Below, in pieces: positions 1 through 6,974 of a DNA stretch of 8,224 bases. The notes under the pieces are model-generated. The model saw only the letters and a list, made by a program, of their open reading frames with translations. It was not told the origin of the DNA and ran no database searches. A program made the position numbers and the translations under genes. The stretch lies in contig UQSX01000109.1 in the NCBI GenBank assembly GCA_900543715.1, positions 1-8,224 on the forward strand, written 5' to 3'. Within the stretch, counting starts at the first letter, position 1; the number at the start of each line of letters is the position of its first letter. The DNA comes from an uncultured Blautia sp. (GTDB lineage: Bacteria; Bacillota; Clostridia; Lachnospirales; Lachnospiraceae).

Positions 1-414
1 GATCCGAAAAAGCCGGGAACAGGAGCAGCAGGAGGACTGGGTTTTGCTTTTCTGACTTTTACCAACAGTGTTCTGGAGTCTGGGATTCAGATTATTCTGG
101 AAGAGACCGGGCTGGAGGAGTATGTAAAGGAAGCAGATGTGGTGGTTACCGGAGAGGGACGCCTTGATGGTCAGACAGCCATGGGGAAAGCCCCTGTGGG
201 AGTGGCTGGGCTGGCGAAGAAGTACGGAAAGACGGTAATCGCCTTTGCAGGAAGCGTAACGCGGGACGCGGTAAAATGCAATGAAAAAGGAATCGATGCC
301 TTCTTCCCTGTTATCCGTGAAATTTCTACTTTGGAGGAAGCCATGGACCCGGAGACTGCAGGACAGAACCTGGAGGATACCGCAGAGCAGGTGTTCCGGC
401 TGATCAGCCGCTGA
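1..414 (+). CDS. Glycerate kinase, C-terminal part (5' end outside window)
   Basis: The frame is open from the first base and gives 137 residues ending in TGA. It matches the C-terminal third of the GarK/GlxK-type glycerate kinase family (Pfam PF02595), which phosphorylates D-glycerate with ATP in the cytosol and feeds glycolysis. Visible hallmarks are the glycine-rich GTGAAGGLGFAF at local residues 6-17 and TGEGRLDGQTAMGK at 50-63, followed by GVAGLAKKYGK and FAGSV, the usual order in this family. Full-length members are about 375-380 residues, so roughly 240 residues lie upstream of the window. The first ATG/GTG inside the window is not the real start; the reading frame simply enters from the left. 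The next gene follows after 31 nt with no terminator between, so the two are probably cotranscribed. I am confident of the family; whether the product is 2- or 3-phosphoglycerate cannot be seen. Confidence 0.9.
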   Translation, partial: DPKKPGTGAAGGLGFAFLTFTNSVLESGIQIILEETGLEEYVKEADVVVTGEGRLDGQTAMGKAPVGVAGLAKKYGKTVIAFAGSVTRDAVKCNEKGIDAFFPVIREISTLEEAMDPETAGQNLEDTAEQVFRLISR

Positions 415-445
415 TATAGAGAAAAGGCTTGAAAAGGAGAACAAA

Positions 446-1978
446 ATGGAAATAAAGAAGACAGATGGCTGGAGCCGGAAAAAATATCTGGAATTAAGTG
501 CGCCTACTTCCGAAGACAATGTATCTGATCAGGAGAGGATTGCAAGGGAGCTGAGAAAAGAATATGGAGATATCCGGTTCAGCCTTTCGGCCCTTCGAAA
601 GCTATATCCTTTATGCTGTAAAACCGGCTGGAAAATAACTCTTCTGCTTGTGTGGAACGGGAATGACTGGGAAGTGGAGGACATCGAGGAAGGAGATACC
701 ACACAAGAACATTATGGCGTCTGTGCGGACCTGGGAAGTACTACTTTGGTCGGAGAGCTGGTGGATCTGAACACAGGAAGAGTCCTTTGTCAGAAATCGG
801 TATTCAATCATCAGATTGACTATGGAGAAGATATACTGACCCGGATCTTTTACGGGAAGGACTGCCCGGGAAGGCTGGAGGAACTTCGGAAATCTACCAT
901 AGAGAGTTTTCTGGAGCTGTTTAAAAAAATGGAGGAGGATACGGAGATTCCGGCCTGGAAGTGTTCTTCGATGATCATTGCAGGAAATACCACAATGATG
1001 CATTTCCTTTTTGGTCTGGATGCATTCTGTGTGTTTTCCGCACCCTATGCAGTGCATACCCTGGCGCCGGACTGCTGCAGAGCAAAGGAGCTGGGATTTC
1101 CGATCAGGGGCTATGTATACTGCTGTCCCGGTCAGGCTAATTATCTAGGCGGGGATATTGTCAGCGGAATTGCAGCGGTGGATCTCTATAAACAGGAAGA
1201 AATCTGCGTTTTTCTGGATATAGGTACAAATGGAGAACTCGTTATCGGCAATAAAGAATTTTTAGTGGCCGGAGCAGGAGCGGCGGGCCCGGCTTTGGAG
1301 GGCGGCTCTGTGAAGACAGGTATGCGGGCAGAGCCGGGAGCTGTAGATCGGGTGCAAATATCAGATGGACAGATAAAGATCCATGTAATCGGAGAGGCAA
1401 AGCCGAGGGGAATCTGCGGATCTGGTATTGTGGATCTTTTGGCAGAGATGTTTTTAAATGGCTGGATCGATATTAAAGGGCGCTATGTCCGGGGAGCTTC
1501 GGAAAAGATCCGTGAAATAGACGGGGAGCTGGCGGCAGAGTATGGGCCGGAGCTGTTCTTCTTTCAGAAAGATATTGAAGAGTTTCTCAAGACAAAGGCC
1601 GCAGCGGGCACAATGGTCGAATATATGATGGGTGAAGTGGGCCTGACTATGAATGACATTGGGCGCTTCTATGTGGCAGGGGCTTTTGGTACTCATATTT
1701 CCAAAGAAGCCGGAGTGACACTGGGACTCTATCCGGATATTCCAAGGGAACAGATCATACTTCCTGGAAACACCTCTTTGGCAGGAGCAAGGAAAATACT
1801 GCTTCAAAGAAAAGTCAGGGAGGAAATTGAAGAGGTACTGGATGGCATGGCTTATATCCAGTTTGGCGCTGTGGACAATTTTTTACATCTCATGGTGGCG
1901 GCAGAGGCAATCCCCCATACAGATATGCACCGCTATCCCAGTGTGGAAAAAGAACTGAAAAAAAGAGGACTGCTGTGA
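446..1978 (+). CDS. RACo-like ASKHA-domain ATPase (DUF4445 family) lacking the N-terminal ferredoxin domain
   Basis: A 510-residue cytosolic protein related to RACo, the ATP-dependent reductive activator of corrinoid proteins. The ATG follows a good AAAAGGAGA site, which supports this start. Residues 14-85 resemble the RACo linker/middle region (PTSEDNVSD at 20-28). The actin-like ASKHA fold follows: ADLGSTTLVGELVDL (94-108), YGEDILTRI (126-134), GNTTMMHFLFG (180-190), NYLGGDIVSG (232-241), FLDIGTNGELVIGN (256-269), GAGAAGPALEGGSVKTGMRA (276-295), RGICGSGIVDLL (321-332) and YVAGAFGT (409-416). RACo homologues are usually about 600-650 residues because of an N-terminal [2Fe-2S] domain. Here that domain is absent, and the 31-nt gap upstream cannot encode it. 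Cysteine pairs at 57-58, 210-211 and 226-227 are visible but do not form a plant-type ferredoxin motif. Family membership is clear. The substrate is unknown: no corrinoid protein or methyltransferase gene is in the window, and the only operon partner seen is glycerate kinase. Confidence 0.85.
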   Translation: MEIKKTDGWSRKKYLELSAPTSEDNVSDQERIARELRKEYGDIRFSLSALRKLYPLCCKTGWKITLLLVWNGNDWEVEDIEEGDTTQEHYGVCADLGSTTLVGELVDLNTGRVLCQKSVFNHQIDYGEDILTRIFYGKDCPGRLEELRKSTIESFLELFKKMEEDTEIPAWKCSSMIIAGNTTMMHFLFGLDAFCVFSAPYAVHTLAPDCCRAKELGFPIRGYVYCCPGQANYLGGDIVSGIAAVDLYKQEEICVFLDIGTNGELVIGNKEFLVAGAGAAGPALEGGSVKTGMRAEPGAVDRVQISDGQIKIHVIGEAKPRGICGSGIVDLLAEMFLNGWIDIKGRYVRGASEKIREIDGELAAEYGPELFFFQKDIEEFLKTKAAAGTMVEYMMGEVGLTMNDIGRFYVAGAFGTHISKEAGVTLGLYPDIPREQIILPGNTSLAGARKILLQRKVREEIEEVLDGMAYIQFGAVDNFLHLMVAAEAIPHTDMHRYPSVEKELKKRGLL

Positions 1979-2034
1979 CGGGAAGGTTTCGGAAAATTAA
2001 AGAATACCTTCACCGGGGACAGCAGTCCTCTTTT
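1958..2034. terminator. Bidirectional intrinsic terminator between convergent genes
   Basis: Perfect 16-bp inverted arms at 1961-1976 (AAAAGAGGACTGCTGT) and 2019-2034 (ACAGCAGTCCTCTTTT) flank a 42-nt loop. The loop contains a further stem: GAAGGT 1982-1987 with ACCTTC 2006-2011, extended by CGG/CCG across a one-base bulge. Read on the minus strand (end of aroA) the stem is followed by a run of seven U; on the plus strand by four U, so it should be the stronger terminator for tyrA-aroA. The left arm is the last five codons of the ASKHA gene (KRGLL) plus the T of its stop, and the right arm starts in the aroA stop codon. Confidence 0.88.
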
Positions 2035-3310
2035 AACGCTGAAGACTTTGAAGATCTTCATAAAATTTCGGATAAGAAATGTTCACACAATCAGCCCGGC
2101 GAATTGTAGTTTCGCCCTCAGCGGCCAGTCCGGCTACAGCAAAAGACATGGCGATCCGGTGGTCCATGTGACTGTCCAGCTCTGCTCCGTGAAGAAGAGC
2201 GCCGCCCTGGATGATCATGCCGTCTTCTGTAGGAGTTACCTCAGCTCCCATGGCCTGAAGATGGTGTACGATGATGTCCAGACGATTAGATTCTTTTACC
2301 TTTAGCTCCTGGGCGTCTTTAATGACTGTAGTGCCATCTGCAAAAGCCGCCATTACTGCTATGACGGGAAGTTCATCGATCAGAGTGGGGATCAGTCCGC
2401 CCTGGATCACGGTACCTTTCAGGGCGCTGTATTTTACCAGCAGATCTGCTGTAGGTTCCTGTCCCTGTTCCCGCTGATTCAAAAGCTGGATATCAGCCCC
2501 CATCTGCCGGCATACTCGGAGGATTCCGTCCCTGGTGGGATTGGTCCCTACATTTTTGATCAGGAGTTCAGAACCTGGTACCAGAAGGCCTGCAGCTATG
2601 AAATAAGCGGCGGAAGAAATGTCCCCCGGCACCTGAAGCTTCTGTCCAGTAAGTTCCGGGCCGGGCTCAATAGTAACAGTAGTATCTTTGCTGGTGACTG
2701 TGGCCCCAAAGGAACGGAGCATCAGCTCGGAGTGATTTCTGGAAAGATAGGGTTCTGTAACGCTGGTGGGCCCATCGGCGTAAAGGCCGGCGAGAAGTAC
2801 ACAGGATTTTACCTGAGCGGAACTTACGGGAGAGTCATAATGGATTCCTTTTAAAGTCCTGCCCTGGATCTGAAGGGGAACACAGTCGTTGCCCCGGATG
2901 CTCTTTACATCTCCCCCCATGGCGCCAAGAGGAGTGATGATCCGTTTCATAGGCCGTTTCTGTATGGATTCATCTCCGGTCAGGGTGCTTGAAAAACGCT
3001 GACCTGCCAGGATACCGCTTAAAAGGCGGACGGTGGTGCCGCTGTTTCCTACATCCAGTATATCAGAAGGGGCAGTAAGACCGTGAAGTCCCTTTCCATG
3101 GATAAGGATCTCCTCATGATTTCTTTCAATTTCAATTCCCATTTTCCGGAAACAGTCTATAGTGGAAAGGCAGTCTGCACCTTCCAGAAAATTGGAGATA
3201 CTGGTAGTTCCTTTGGAAATCGCGCCCAGCATTACGCTGCGGTGGGAAACGGATTTATCTCCGGGAACCGTGACTTCCCCTTTTAAGGGGACTGATTTTC
3301 TGAACTTCAT
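2033..3310 (-). CDS. aroA: 3-phosphoshikimate 1-carboxyvinyltransferase (EPSP synthase)
   Basis: Joins shikimate-3-phosphate and phosphoenolpyruvate to form EPSP, the sixth step of the shikimate pathway, in the cytosol. The 425 residues are full length for the family. Visible motifs are GDKSVSHR (17-24, substrate-binding Lys19), DVGNSGTTVRLLSG (86-99), GDESIQKRPM (112-121), SAQVKS (164-169), RNHSE (191-195), NPTRDG (257-262), Asp312 in LIDELP, Glu340 in KESNR, DHRIAMS (383-389) and Lys415 near the C-terminus. All four short motifs used to define class II enzymes (GDKS, SAQVK, RNHSE, NPTR) are present, as in Bacillus-type AroA. The glycine matching E. coli Gly96 is kept (GNSGTT), unlike the alanine of the CP4 enzyme, so glyphosate response cannot be read from sequence. 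The gene starts 8 nt after tyrA, with its ribosome binding site spanning the tyrA stop. Confidence 0.97.
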   Translation of the reverse strand: MKFRKSVPLKGEVTVPGDKSVSHRSVMLGAISKGTTSISNFLEGADCLSTIDCFRKMGIEIERNHEEILIHGKGLHGLTAPSDILDVGNSGTTVRLLSGILAGQRFSSTLTGDESIQKRPMKRIITPLGAMGGDVKSIRGNDCVPLQIQGRTLKGIHYDSPVSSAQVKSCVLLAGLYADGPTSVTEPYLSRNHSELMLRSFGATVTSKDTTVTIEPGPELTGQKLQVPGDISSAAYFIAAGLLVPGSELLIKNVGTNPTRDGILRVCRQMGADIQLLNQREQGQEPTADLLVKYSALKGTVIQGGLIPTLIDELPVIAVMAAFADGTTVIKDAQELKVKESNRLDIIVHHLQAMGAEVTPTEDGMIIQGGALLHGAELDSHMDHRIAMSFAVAGLAAEGETTIRRADCVNISYPKFYEDLQSLQR

Positions 3311-3316
3311 AGATTT

Positions 3317-3325
3317 TCCTACCTC
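3317..3325 (-). promoter_or_regulatory. aroA ribosome binding site overlapping the tyrA stop codon
   Basis: On the minus strand GAGGTAGGA lies 6 nt before the aroA ATG and contains the tyrA TAG stop (3321-3319). Ribosomes finishing tyrA therefore stop on the aroA initiation region. This is the usual geometry of translational coupling, supports the ATG at 3310, and marks tyrA-aroA as one operon. Confidence 0.75.
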
Positions 3326-4416
3326 TCGTAAATGATATAATTTCGTTTCTTAAGCTGCTCCGCAGCCAGCTTTTGGGCTTCTTCTTCATAAAATTCAATC
3401 CGAAGGACGCCGTCCTCAAATTCCCGGTTGTGAACAATGCCGATATTTTTAATACTTATATTATTCATGGAAAGAATCGTGGCGATGGTGGCAATAGCGC
3501 CCGTTTCGTCTACCACATCACAGTATAAAGTAAAAGATTTTTTCAGAGGACCGCTTGGAGCGTCGCTGAAAGAATTTCGGTATTCCCGGGACTGGGCGAA
3601 CATTTCATAGAGGCCCTTTCCGTCTCGCTGGTCTACCAGATATTTGGCCTGGACGATCTGACGGATATAAGCGTCCAGCACTTTGGAGATGTATTCCGGA
3701 TTTTCCAGGCAGATCTGCTGCCACATATGAGGAGAGGAAGAAGCAATCCTGGTGATATCCTTAAATCCTCCTGCGGCGATGGTTTTCATATGCTCCTGAG
3801 GGGAGTCCAGATTCTTCACTACGTTTACCAGAGAAGCAGCCACAATATGGGGCAGATGGCTGACAGAGGCGGTAATGAAATCGTGTTCGTCCCAGGAGAG
3901 GATCATGGGCAGGGCGCCGATAGAGGAAACAAGTTCTGTGTAGGCTCCGATTTTATCAAGCCCTGCTTCCTCTGAGGGAGTGAGAATATAATAGGCGTTT
4001 TCAATCAGATGATCTGTGGAGTATTCATAGCCGGTTTTTTCGCTTCCGGCCATAGGATGCCCGCCGATAAAATTAGCCGCCATGCCAAGAGCGGTGATCT
4101 GCCGGTGGATTTCCCCCTTGACGCTTCCTACATCTGTGAGGATACAGCTGGAACGCATGGTTTCTTTCAGCCAGGGGAGACATTCCAGATTGTAGTCAAC
4201 TGTGGCACACAGAAAAATATAGTCACAGAGAGCAAAACGGGTATCCCGCTCTGTACAGGGAATATCTACGATACCGTCGAAAACAGCGTCTTCCAAAACC
4301 TCTTTAGTCCTGTTGTAAGCCAGAATCTGATAGTCCGGATGAAATTTACGGACCGCTTTTGCAATAGAGCCTCCGATCAGCCCCAGTCCGATAAAGCCTA
4401 TGGTAGTGGTTTCCAT
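3319..4416 (-). CDS. tyrA: Prephenate dehydrogenase with C-terminal ACT domain
   Basis: Oxidative decarboxylation of prephenate to 4-hydroxyphenylpyruvate with NAD(P)+, the branch to tyrosine, in the cytosol. The 365 residues comprise a Rossmann domain with GLGLIGGS (10-17), TDVGSVKG (94-101), GGHPMAGSE (118-126, His120 in the position of the catalytic His of the Aquifex enzyme), SVSHLPH (184-190) and GGFKDITRIA (216-225, substrate-binding Arg223), then an all-helical dimerisation region. An ACT domain follows at about 294-365 (FTLYCDVVDETGAIA and NISIKNIGIV). Low-GC Gram-positive TyrA proteins carry this ACT domain and are commonly feedback-inhibited by tyrosine; that is inferred here. The start has AAGGAG 11 nt upstream, a slightly long AT-rich spacer. 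It is the first gene of the tyrA-aroA operon and has its own promoter in the divergent intergenic region. NAD versus NADP preference was not resolved. Confidence 0.96.
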   Translation of the reverse strand: METTTIGFIGLGLIGGSIAKAVRKFHPDYQILAYNRTKEVLEDAVFDGIVDIPCTERDTRFALCDYIFLCATVDYNLECLPWLKETMRSSCILTDVGSVKGEIHRQITALGMAANFIGGHPMAGSEKTGYEYSTDHLIENAYYILTPSEEAGLDKIGAYTELVSSIGALPMILSWDEHDFITASVSHLPHIVAASLVNVVKNLDSPQEHMKTIAAGGFKDITRIASSSPHMWQQICLENPEYISKVLDAYIRQIVQAKYLVDQRDGKGLYEMFAQSREYRNSFSDAPSGPLKKSFTLYCDVVDETGAIATIATILSMNNISIKNIGIVHNREFEDGVLRIEFYEEEAQKLAAEQLKKRNYIIYER

Positions 4417-4451
4417 ATAAATAAATACTCCTTCTTATATATTACCGCAGG

Positions 4452-4487
4452 CAGCCAGCCGAACGGACATGTCTGCATGCCTGGCTG
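4452..4487 (-). promoter_or_regulatory. Possible structured leader hairpin upstream of tyrA
   Basis: From the predicted start near 4507, the tyrA transcript has a leader of about 90 nt. Within it CAGCCAG (4487-4481) can pair with CTGGCTG (4458-4452), 7 bp around a 22-nt loop. An overlapping register, CAGGCA with TGCCTG (about 4483-4478 with 4454-4449), gives a competing pairing. No U run follows, so it is not an intrinsic terminator as drawn, and I found no T-box AGGGTGGNACCGCG signature. It could tune translation or mRNA stability, or be chance. Confidence 0.35.
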
Positions 4488-4513
4488 GTCAGGTCCTGTA
4501 AAACAATATACTA

Positions 4514-4542
4514 ATTTTATGATAGGTGTAGAAAATTGTCAA
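4514..4542 (-). promoter_or_regulatory. Sigma-A-type promoter for tyrA-aroA
   Basis: Minus-strand reading gives a perfect -35 TTGACA (4542-4537), a 17-nt spacer and -10 TAAAAT (4519-4514, one mismatch to consensus). The start point is expected near 4507. It faces away from the EF-G-like gene. The roughly 110 bp between it and the opposite promoter (4543-4653) are AT-rich, and I see no gene or clear operator there. Confidence 0.75.
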
Positions 4543-4653
4543 CAGTTTAGTGCTTTAAAGCGTGAGGTATATGGACTTCTTATATTGATAAGGCATTTTT
4601 TCCTTAAAAAACAGATTTGTGGATAAAAATCTTGTATATTTTGATTGAAATAC

Positions 4654-4682
4654 TTGAATTATTGAGAAATTTTTAGTAGAAT
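4654..4682 (+). promoter_or_regulatory. Sigma-A-type promoter for the EF-G-like gene
   Basis: -35 TTGAAT (4654-4659, four of six consensus), a 17-nt spacer and -10 TAGAAT (4677-4682, five of six) in an AT-rich stretch. Expected start near 4689, giving a short leader of about 25 nt that contains the GGGAGG ribosome binding site at 4700-4705. Confidence 0.62.
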
Positions 4683-4713
4683 ATACACATATTAAGTTTG
4701 GGAGGTATTACAT

Positions 4714-6801
4714 ATGGACGTTTTTAGAACCGACAGAATTAGAAATGTGGTCCTGCTCGGCCATGGCGGTGCCGGTAAGACGAGTCTGGTAGAAGCTATG
4801 GCTTATTTATCGGGTATTACAAGTCGCTTGGGTAAAGTGACAGATGGAAACACCGTGAGCGACTATGATAAAGAGGAGATAAAGAGGAAATTTTCAATTT
4901 CAACATCACTTGTGCCGATCGTATGGGGTAAAGTAAAGATTAATGTATTGGATACACCGGGCTATTTTGACTTTGTGGGGGAAGTGGAAGAGGCTGTTGC
5001 CGCTGCAGATGCGGCGATCATCGTGGTTTCCGGTAAGGACGGCATTCAGGTGGGAACCCAGAAGGCCTGGGAGCTCTGCGAGAAATACAAACTTCCCAGA
5101 ATGTTCTTTGTTACAGAGATGGATATCGACGATGTCAGCTATCGCCAGGTAGTAGAGGATCTCACAGAAATGTACGGAAAGAAGATCGCTCCTATCCATA
5201 TGCCGATCCGTGAAGAAGGCAAGTTTGTAGGCTATGTAAATATCGTAAAACAGGCCGGAAGAAAATATATCGACAGAGGCAAAAAGAAAGAGTGCCCGGT
5301 ACCGGATTATCTTCAGGAATATCTGGAAAAATATCATGAGATCCTTATGGAGTCTGTGGCAGAACTCAGCGAGGAATTTATGGACCGCTATTTCGCCGGC
5401 GAAGAGTTCTCTGTGGCAGAGGTTTCCGCTGCTCTGAAGATGAATATTTCTGACGGAAGCATTATTCCTGTATGTATGGGTTCTACCATTAATATCCAGG
5501 GTGTAGCAAACCTGCTGGATGATATCTGCGGCTATTTCCCAAGTCCGGATCAGAGATCCTGCAAGGGAATCAATACTAAGACTAATGAAATCTATCAGGC
5601 AGACTATGATTTTACAAAAGGAAAATCTGCTTATGTATTTAAGACCATTGTGGATCCTTTCCTTGGAAAATATTCTCTGGTCAAGGTATGCTCCGGTGTT
5701 ATCAAGGGTGACGATACCCTCTATAATACCAGCAAGGAAGCAGAAGAGAAACTGAATAAGCTGTATGTCCTGGAAGGATCTAAACCAATAGAGGTTCCGG
5801 AGCTTCATGCAGGAGATATCGGCGCTATCGCTAAGCTTGGCACAGTTGCTACCGGCGATACACTGGCCACCAAAAATGTGCCGGTTCTTTACGGAAAAAC
5901 AGAGATTTCTGTTCCTTATACCTATAAGAGATACAAGACCGTCAATAAAGGAGATGAGGATAAAGTTTCTCAGGCTCTGAACAGAATGATGCAGGAAGAC
6001 CTGACGCTTAAGATCGTGAATGACTCTCAAAACCGTCAGACACTGCTTTATGGAATCGGCGAGCAGCATCTGGATATTGTAGTAAGTAAATTAAAAGAAC
6101 GCTATAAAGTAGATATTGTTCTTTCTGAGCCTAAGGTTCCGTTTAAAGAAACCATCAGGAAGAAAGCCGACGTTGAGGCTAAGTATAAAAAGCAGTCCGG
6201 CGGTCACGGCCAGTATGGTCACGTTAAGATGATCTTTGAGCCTTCAGGTGATCTGGAAACACCTTATGTTTTCGAACAGACTGTAGTAGGCGGAGCAGTT
6301 CCAAAGAATTACTTCCCTGCTGTTGAAAAAGGTGTTCAGGAATCTGTGGCCAAAGGCCCGCTGGCAGCATATCCGGTAGTAGGTGTTAAAGCCACTCTGT
6401 ACGATGGTTCTTATCATCCGGTAGACTCCTCTGAGATGGCATTTAAGACTGCAGCTATCCAGGCCTTCAAGAAAGGCTTTATGGAAGCTTCACCTGTTCT
6501 TCTTGAGCCAATCGTTTCTATGAAGGTCAGTGTTCCCGATAAATTTACCGGAGACGTTATGGGTGACCTGAATAAGAGAAGAGGCCGGGTACTGGGAATG
6601 AATCCTGATACAGATCATAAGGGAAATACAGTGATCGAAGCAGATGTTCCTATGCTTTCTATCTATGGATATTCCACAGATCTCCGTTCTATGACCGGAG
6701 GAAGCGGACTGTTTTCCTATGAATTTGCACGTTATGAGCAGGCGCCTTCCGATATTCAGGAGAAGGAAATCGCAGCAAGAGCGAAAGCTGAAGAAGAGTA
6801 A
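4714..6801 (+). CDS. EF-G-like translational GTPase (EF-G2 type) with altered GTPase motifs
   Basis: A 695-residue, five-domain relative of elongation factor G; automatic pipelines would likely call it fusA. It starts at ATG 8 nt after GGGAGG. The G domain (1 to about 280) has a P-loop GHGGAGKTS (16-24), switch I KRKFSIS (57-63, Ser61 where EF-G has the Thr of RGITI), and G3 DTPGYFDF (80-87), with Tyr84 where EF-G has the catalytic His. G4 reads TEMD (134-137) rather than NKxD, and G5 is probably GST (256-258). Domain II is about 300-385, III about 400-475, IV about 478-598 (KKQSGGHGQYGHV, DGSYHPVDSSEMAFK) and V about 599-680 (GDLNKRRGRVLGM). The Tyr in G3, the GGHGQYG loop and the overall layout match Thermus EF-G-2, so this is a paralog class and not the main translocase. 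It probably still binds ribosomes through domain IV; whether it hydrolyses GTP is open. Codon choice (many GTT, CCT, TCT, AGA) differs from the ASKHA gene and could reflect good expression. Confidence 0.9.
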   Translation: MDVFRTDRIRNVVLLGHGGAGKTSLVEAMAYLSGITSRLGKVTDGNTVSDYDKEEIKRKFSISTSLVPIVWGKVKINVLDTPGYFDFVGEVEEAVAAADAAIIVVSGKDGIQVGTQKAWELCEKYKLPRMFFVTEMDIDDVSYRQVVEDLTEMYGKKIAPIHMPIREEGKFVGYVNIVKQAGRKYIDRGKKKECPVPDYLQEYLEKYHEILMESVAELSEEFMDRYFAGEEFSVAEVSAALKMNISDGSIIPVCMGSTINIQGVANLLDDICGYFPSPDQRSCKGINTKTNEIYQADYDFTKGKSAYVFKTIVDPFLGKYSLVKVCSGVIKGDDTLYNTSKEAEEKLNKLYVLEGSKPIEVPELHAGDIGAIAKLGTVATGDTLATKNVPVLYGKTEISVPYTYKRYKTVNKGDEDKVSQALNRMMQEDLTLKIVNDSQNRQTLLYGIGEQHLDIVVSKLKERYKVDIVLSEPKVPFKETIRKKADVEAKYKKQSGGHGQYGHVKMIFEPSGDLETPYVFEQTVVGGAVPKNYFPAVEKGVQESVAKGPLAAYPVVGVKATLYDGSYHPVDSSEMAFKTAAIQAFKKGFMEASPVLLEPIVSMKVSVPDKFTGDVMGDLNKRRGRVLGMNPDTDHKGNTVIEADVPMLSIYGYSTDLRSMTGGSGLFSYEFARYEQAPSDIQEKEIAARAKAEEE

Positions 6802-6838
6802 ATTTTTAATAAGGTAAATCTCTTTCTTATAAAAGGAT

Positions 6839-6871
6839 ACTGCCTTGTACAGATAAGCTGTACAGGGCAGT
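6839..6871 (+). other. Strong 13-bp hairpin downstream of the EF-G-like gene, no U tract
   Basis: ACTGCCTTGTACA (6839-6851) pairs with TGTACAGGGCAGT (6859-6871) through 13 bp including one G-U, around a 7-nt loop GATAAGC. It lies 38 nt after the EF-G-like stop. No T run follows on either strand, so it does not look like a terminator itself. A 3'-end stabilising or processing element of the EF-G-like mRNA is the simplest reading. Confidence 0.6.
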
Positions 6872-6905
6872 TCCGCATGTGGGTGGTAAAAGATAAATTT
6901 TATGG

Positions 6906-6942
6906 GCTTTGAATCAGAATATCGCTGGTTCAAAGCTTTTTT
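6906..6942 (+). terminator. Intrinsic terminator of the EF-G-like transcript
   Basis: GCTTTGAATCAG (6906-6917) pairs with CTGGTTCAAAGC (6925-6936): 12 bp with one G-U, a 7-nt loop, followed directly by TTTTTT (6937-6942). Standard rho-independent geometry, and it separates the EF-G-like gene from the metal ATPase promoter. Confidence 0.88.
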
Positions 6943-6974
6943 AGATTAGCCCAAACGGAAATGATTTTATCCAA

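Noticed and set aside
415..445. Separate small ferredoxin gene or frameshifted ferredoxin domain ahead of the ASKHA gene
   Set aside because: The gap is only 31 nt and the upstream frame is a clear glycerate kinase, so there is no room for the domain.
611..1057. Minus-strand open frame opposite the ASKHA gene
   Set aside because: The sense protein shows clear family motifs through this stretch; the antisense product has none.
4405..4478. Possible tyrA leader peptide starting at the minus-strand ATG at 4478 and running into tyrA
   Set aside because: It holds two Tyr codons, one Trp and two Phe but no run of them, has no Shine-Dalgarno site, and no terminator follows, so classical attenuation is not supported.
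4009..4626. Plus-strand open frame of 205 codons across the tyrA start and its promoter
   Set aside because: It is antisense to conserved TyrA, has no recognisable domain, and would run over the tyrA promoter; a shadow frame.
4417..4713. T-box or known riboswitch in the divergent intergenic region
   Set aside because: No T-box core sequence or other recognised aptamer was found on either strand; only promoters and a short GC-rich hairpin are supported.
4906..6069. Long antisense open frame (387 codons) opposite the EF-G-like gene
   Set aside because: It lies wholly within a well-conserved coding gene, its product is rich in Ile, Cys, His and Phe with no recognisable motif, and no ribosome binding site precedes it; it is a shadow of the sense codons.
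6839..6871. The 13-bp hairpin as a terminator
   Set aside because: No T run follows on either strand, and a complete terminator lies just downstream.
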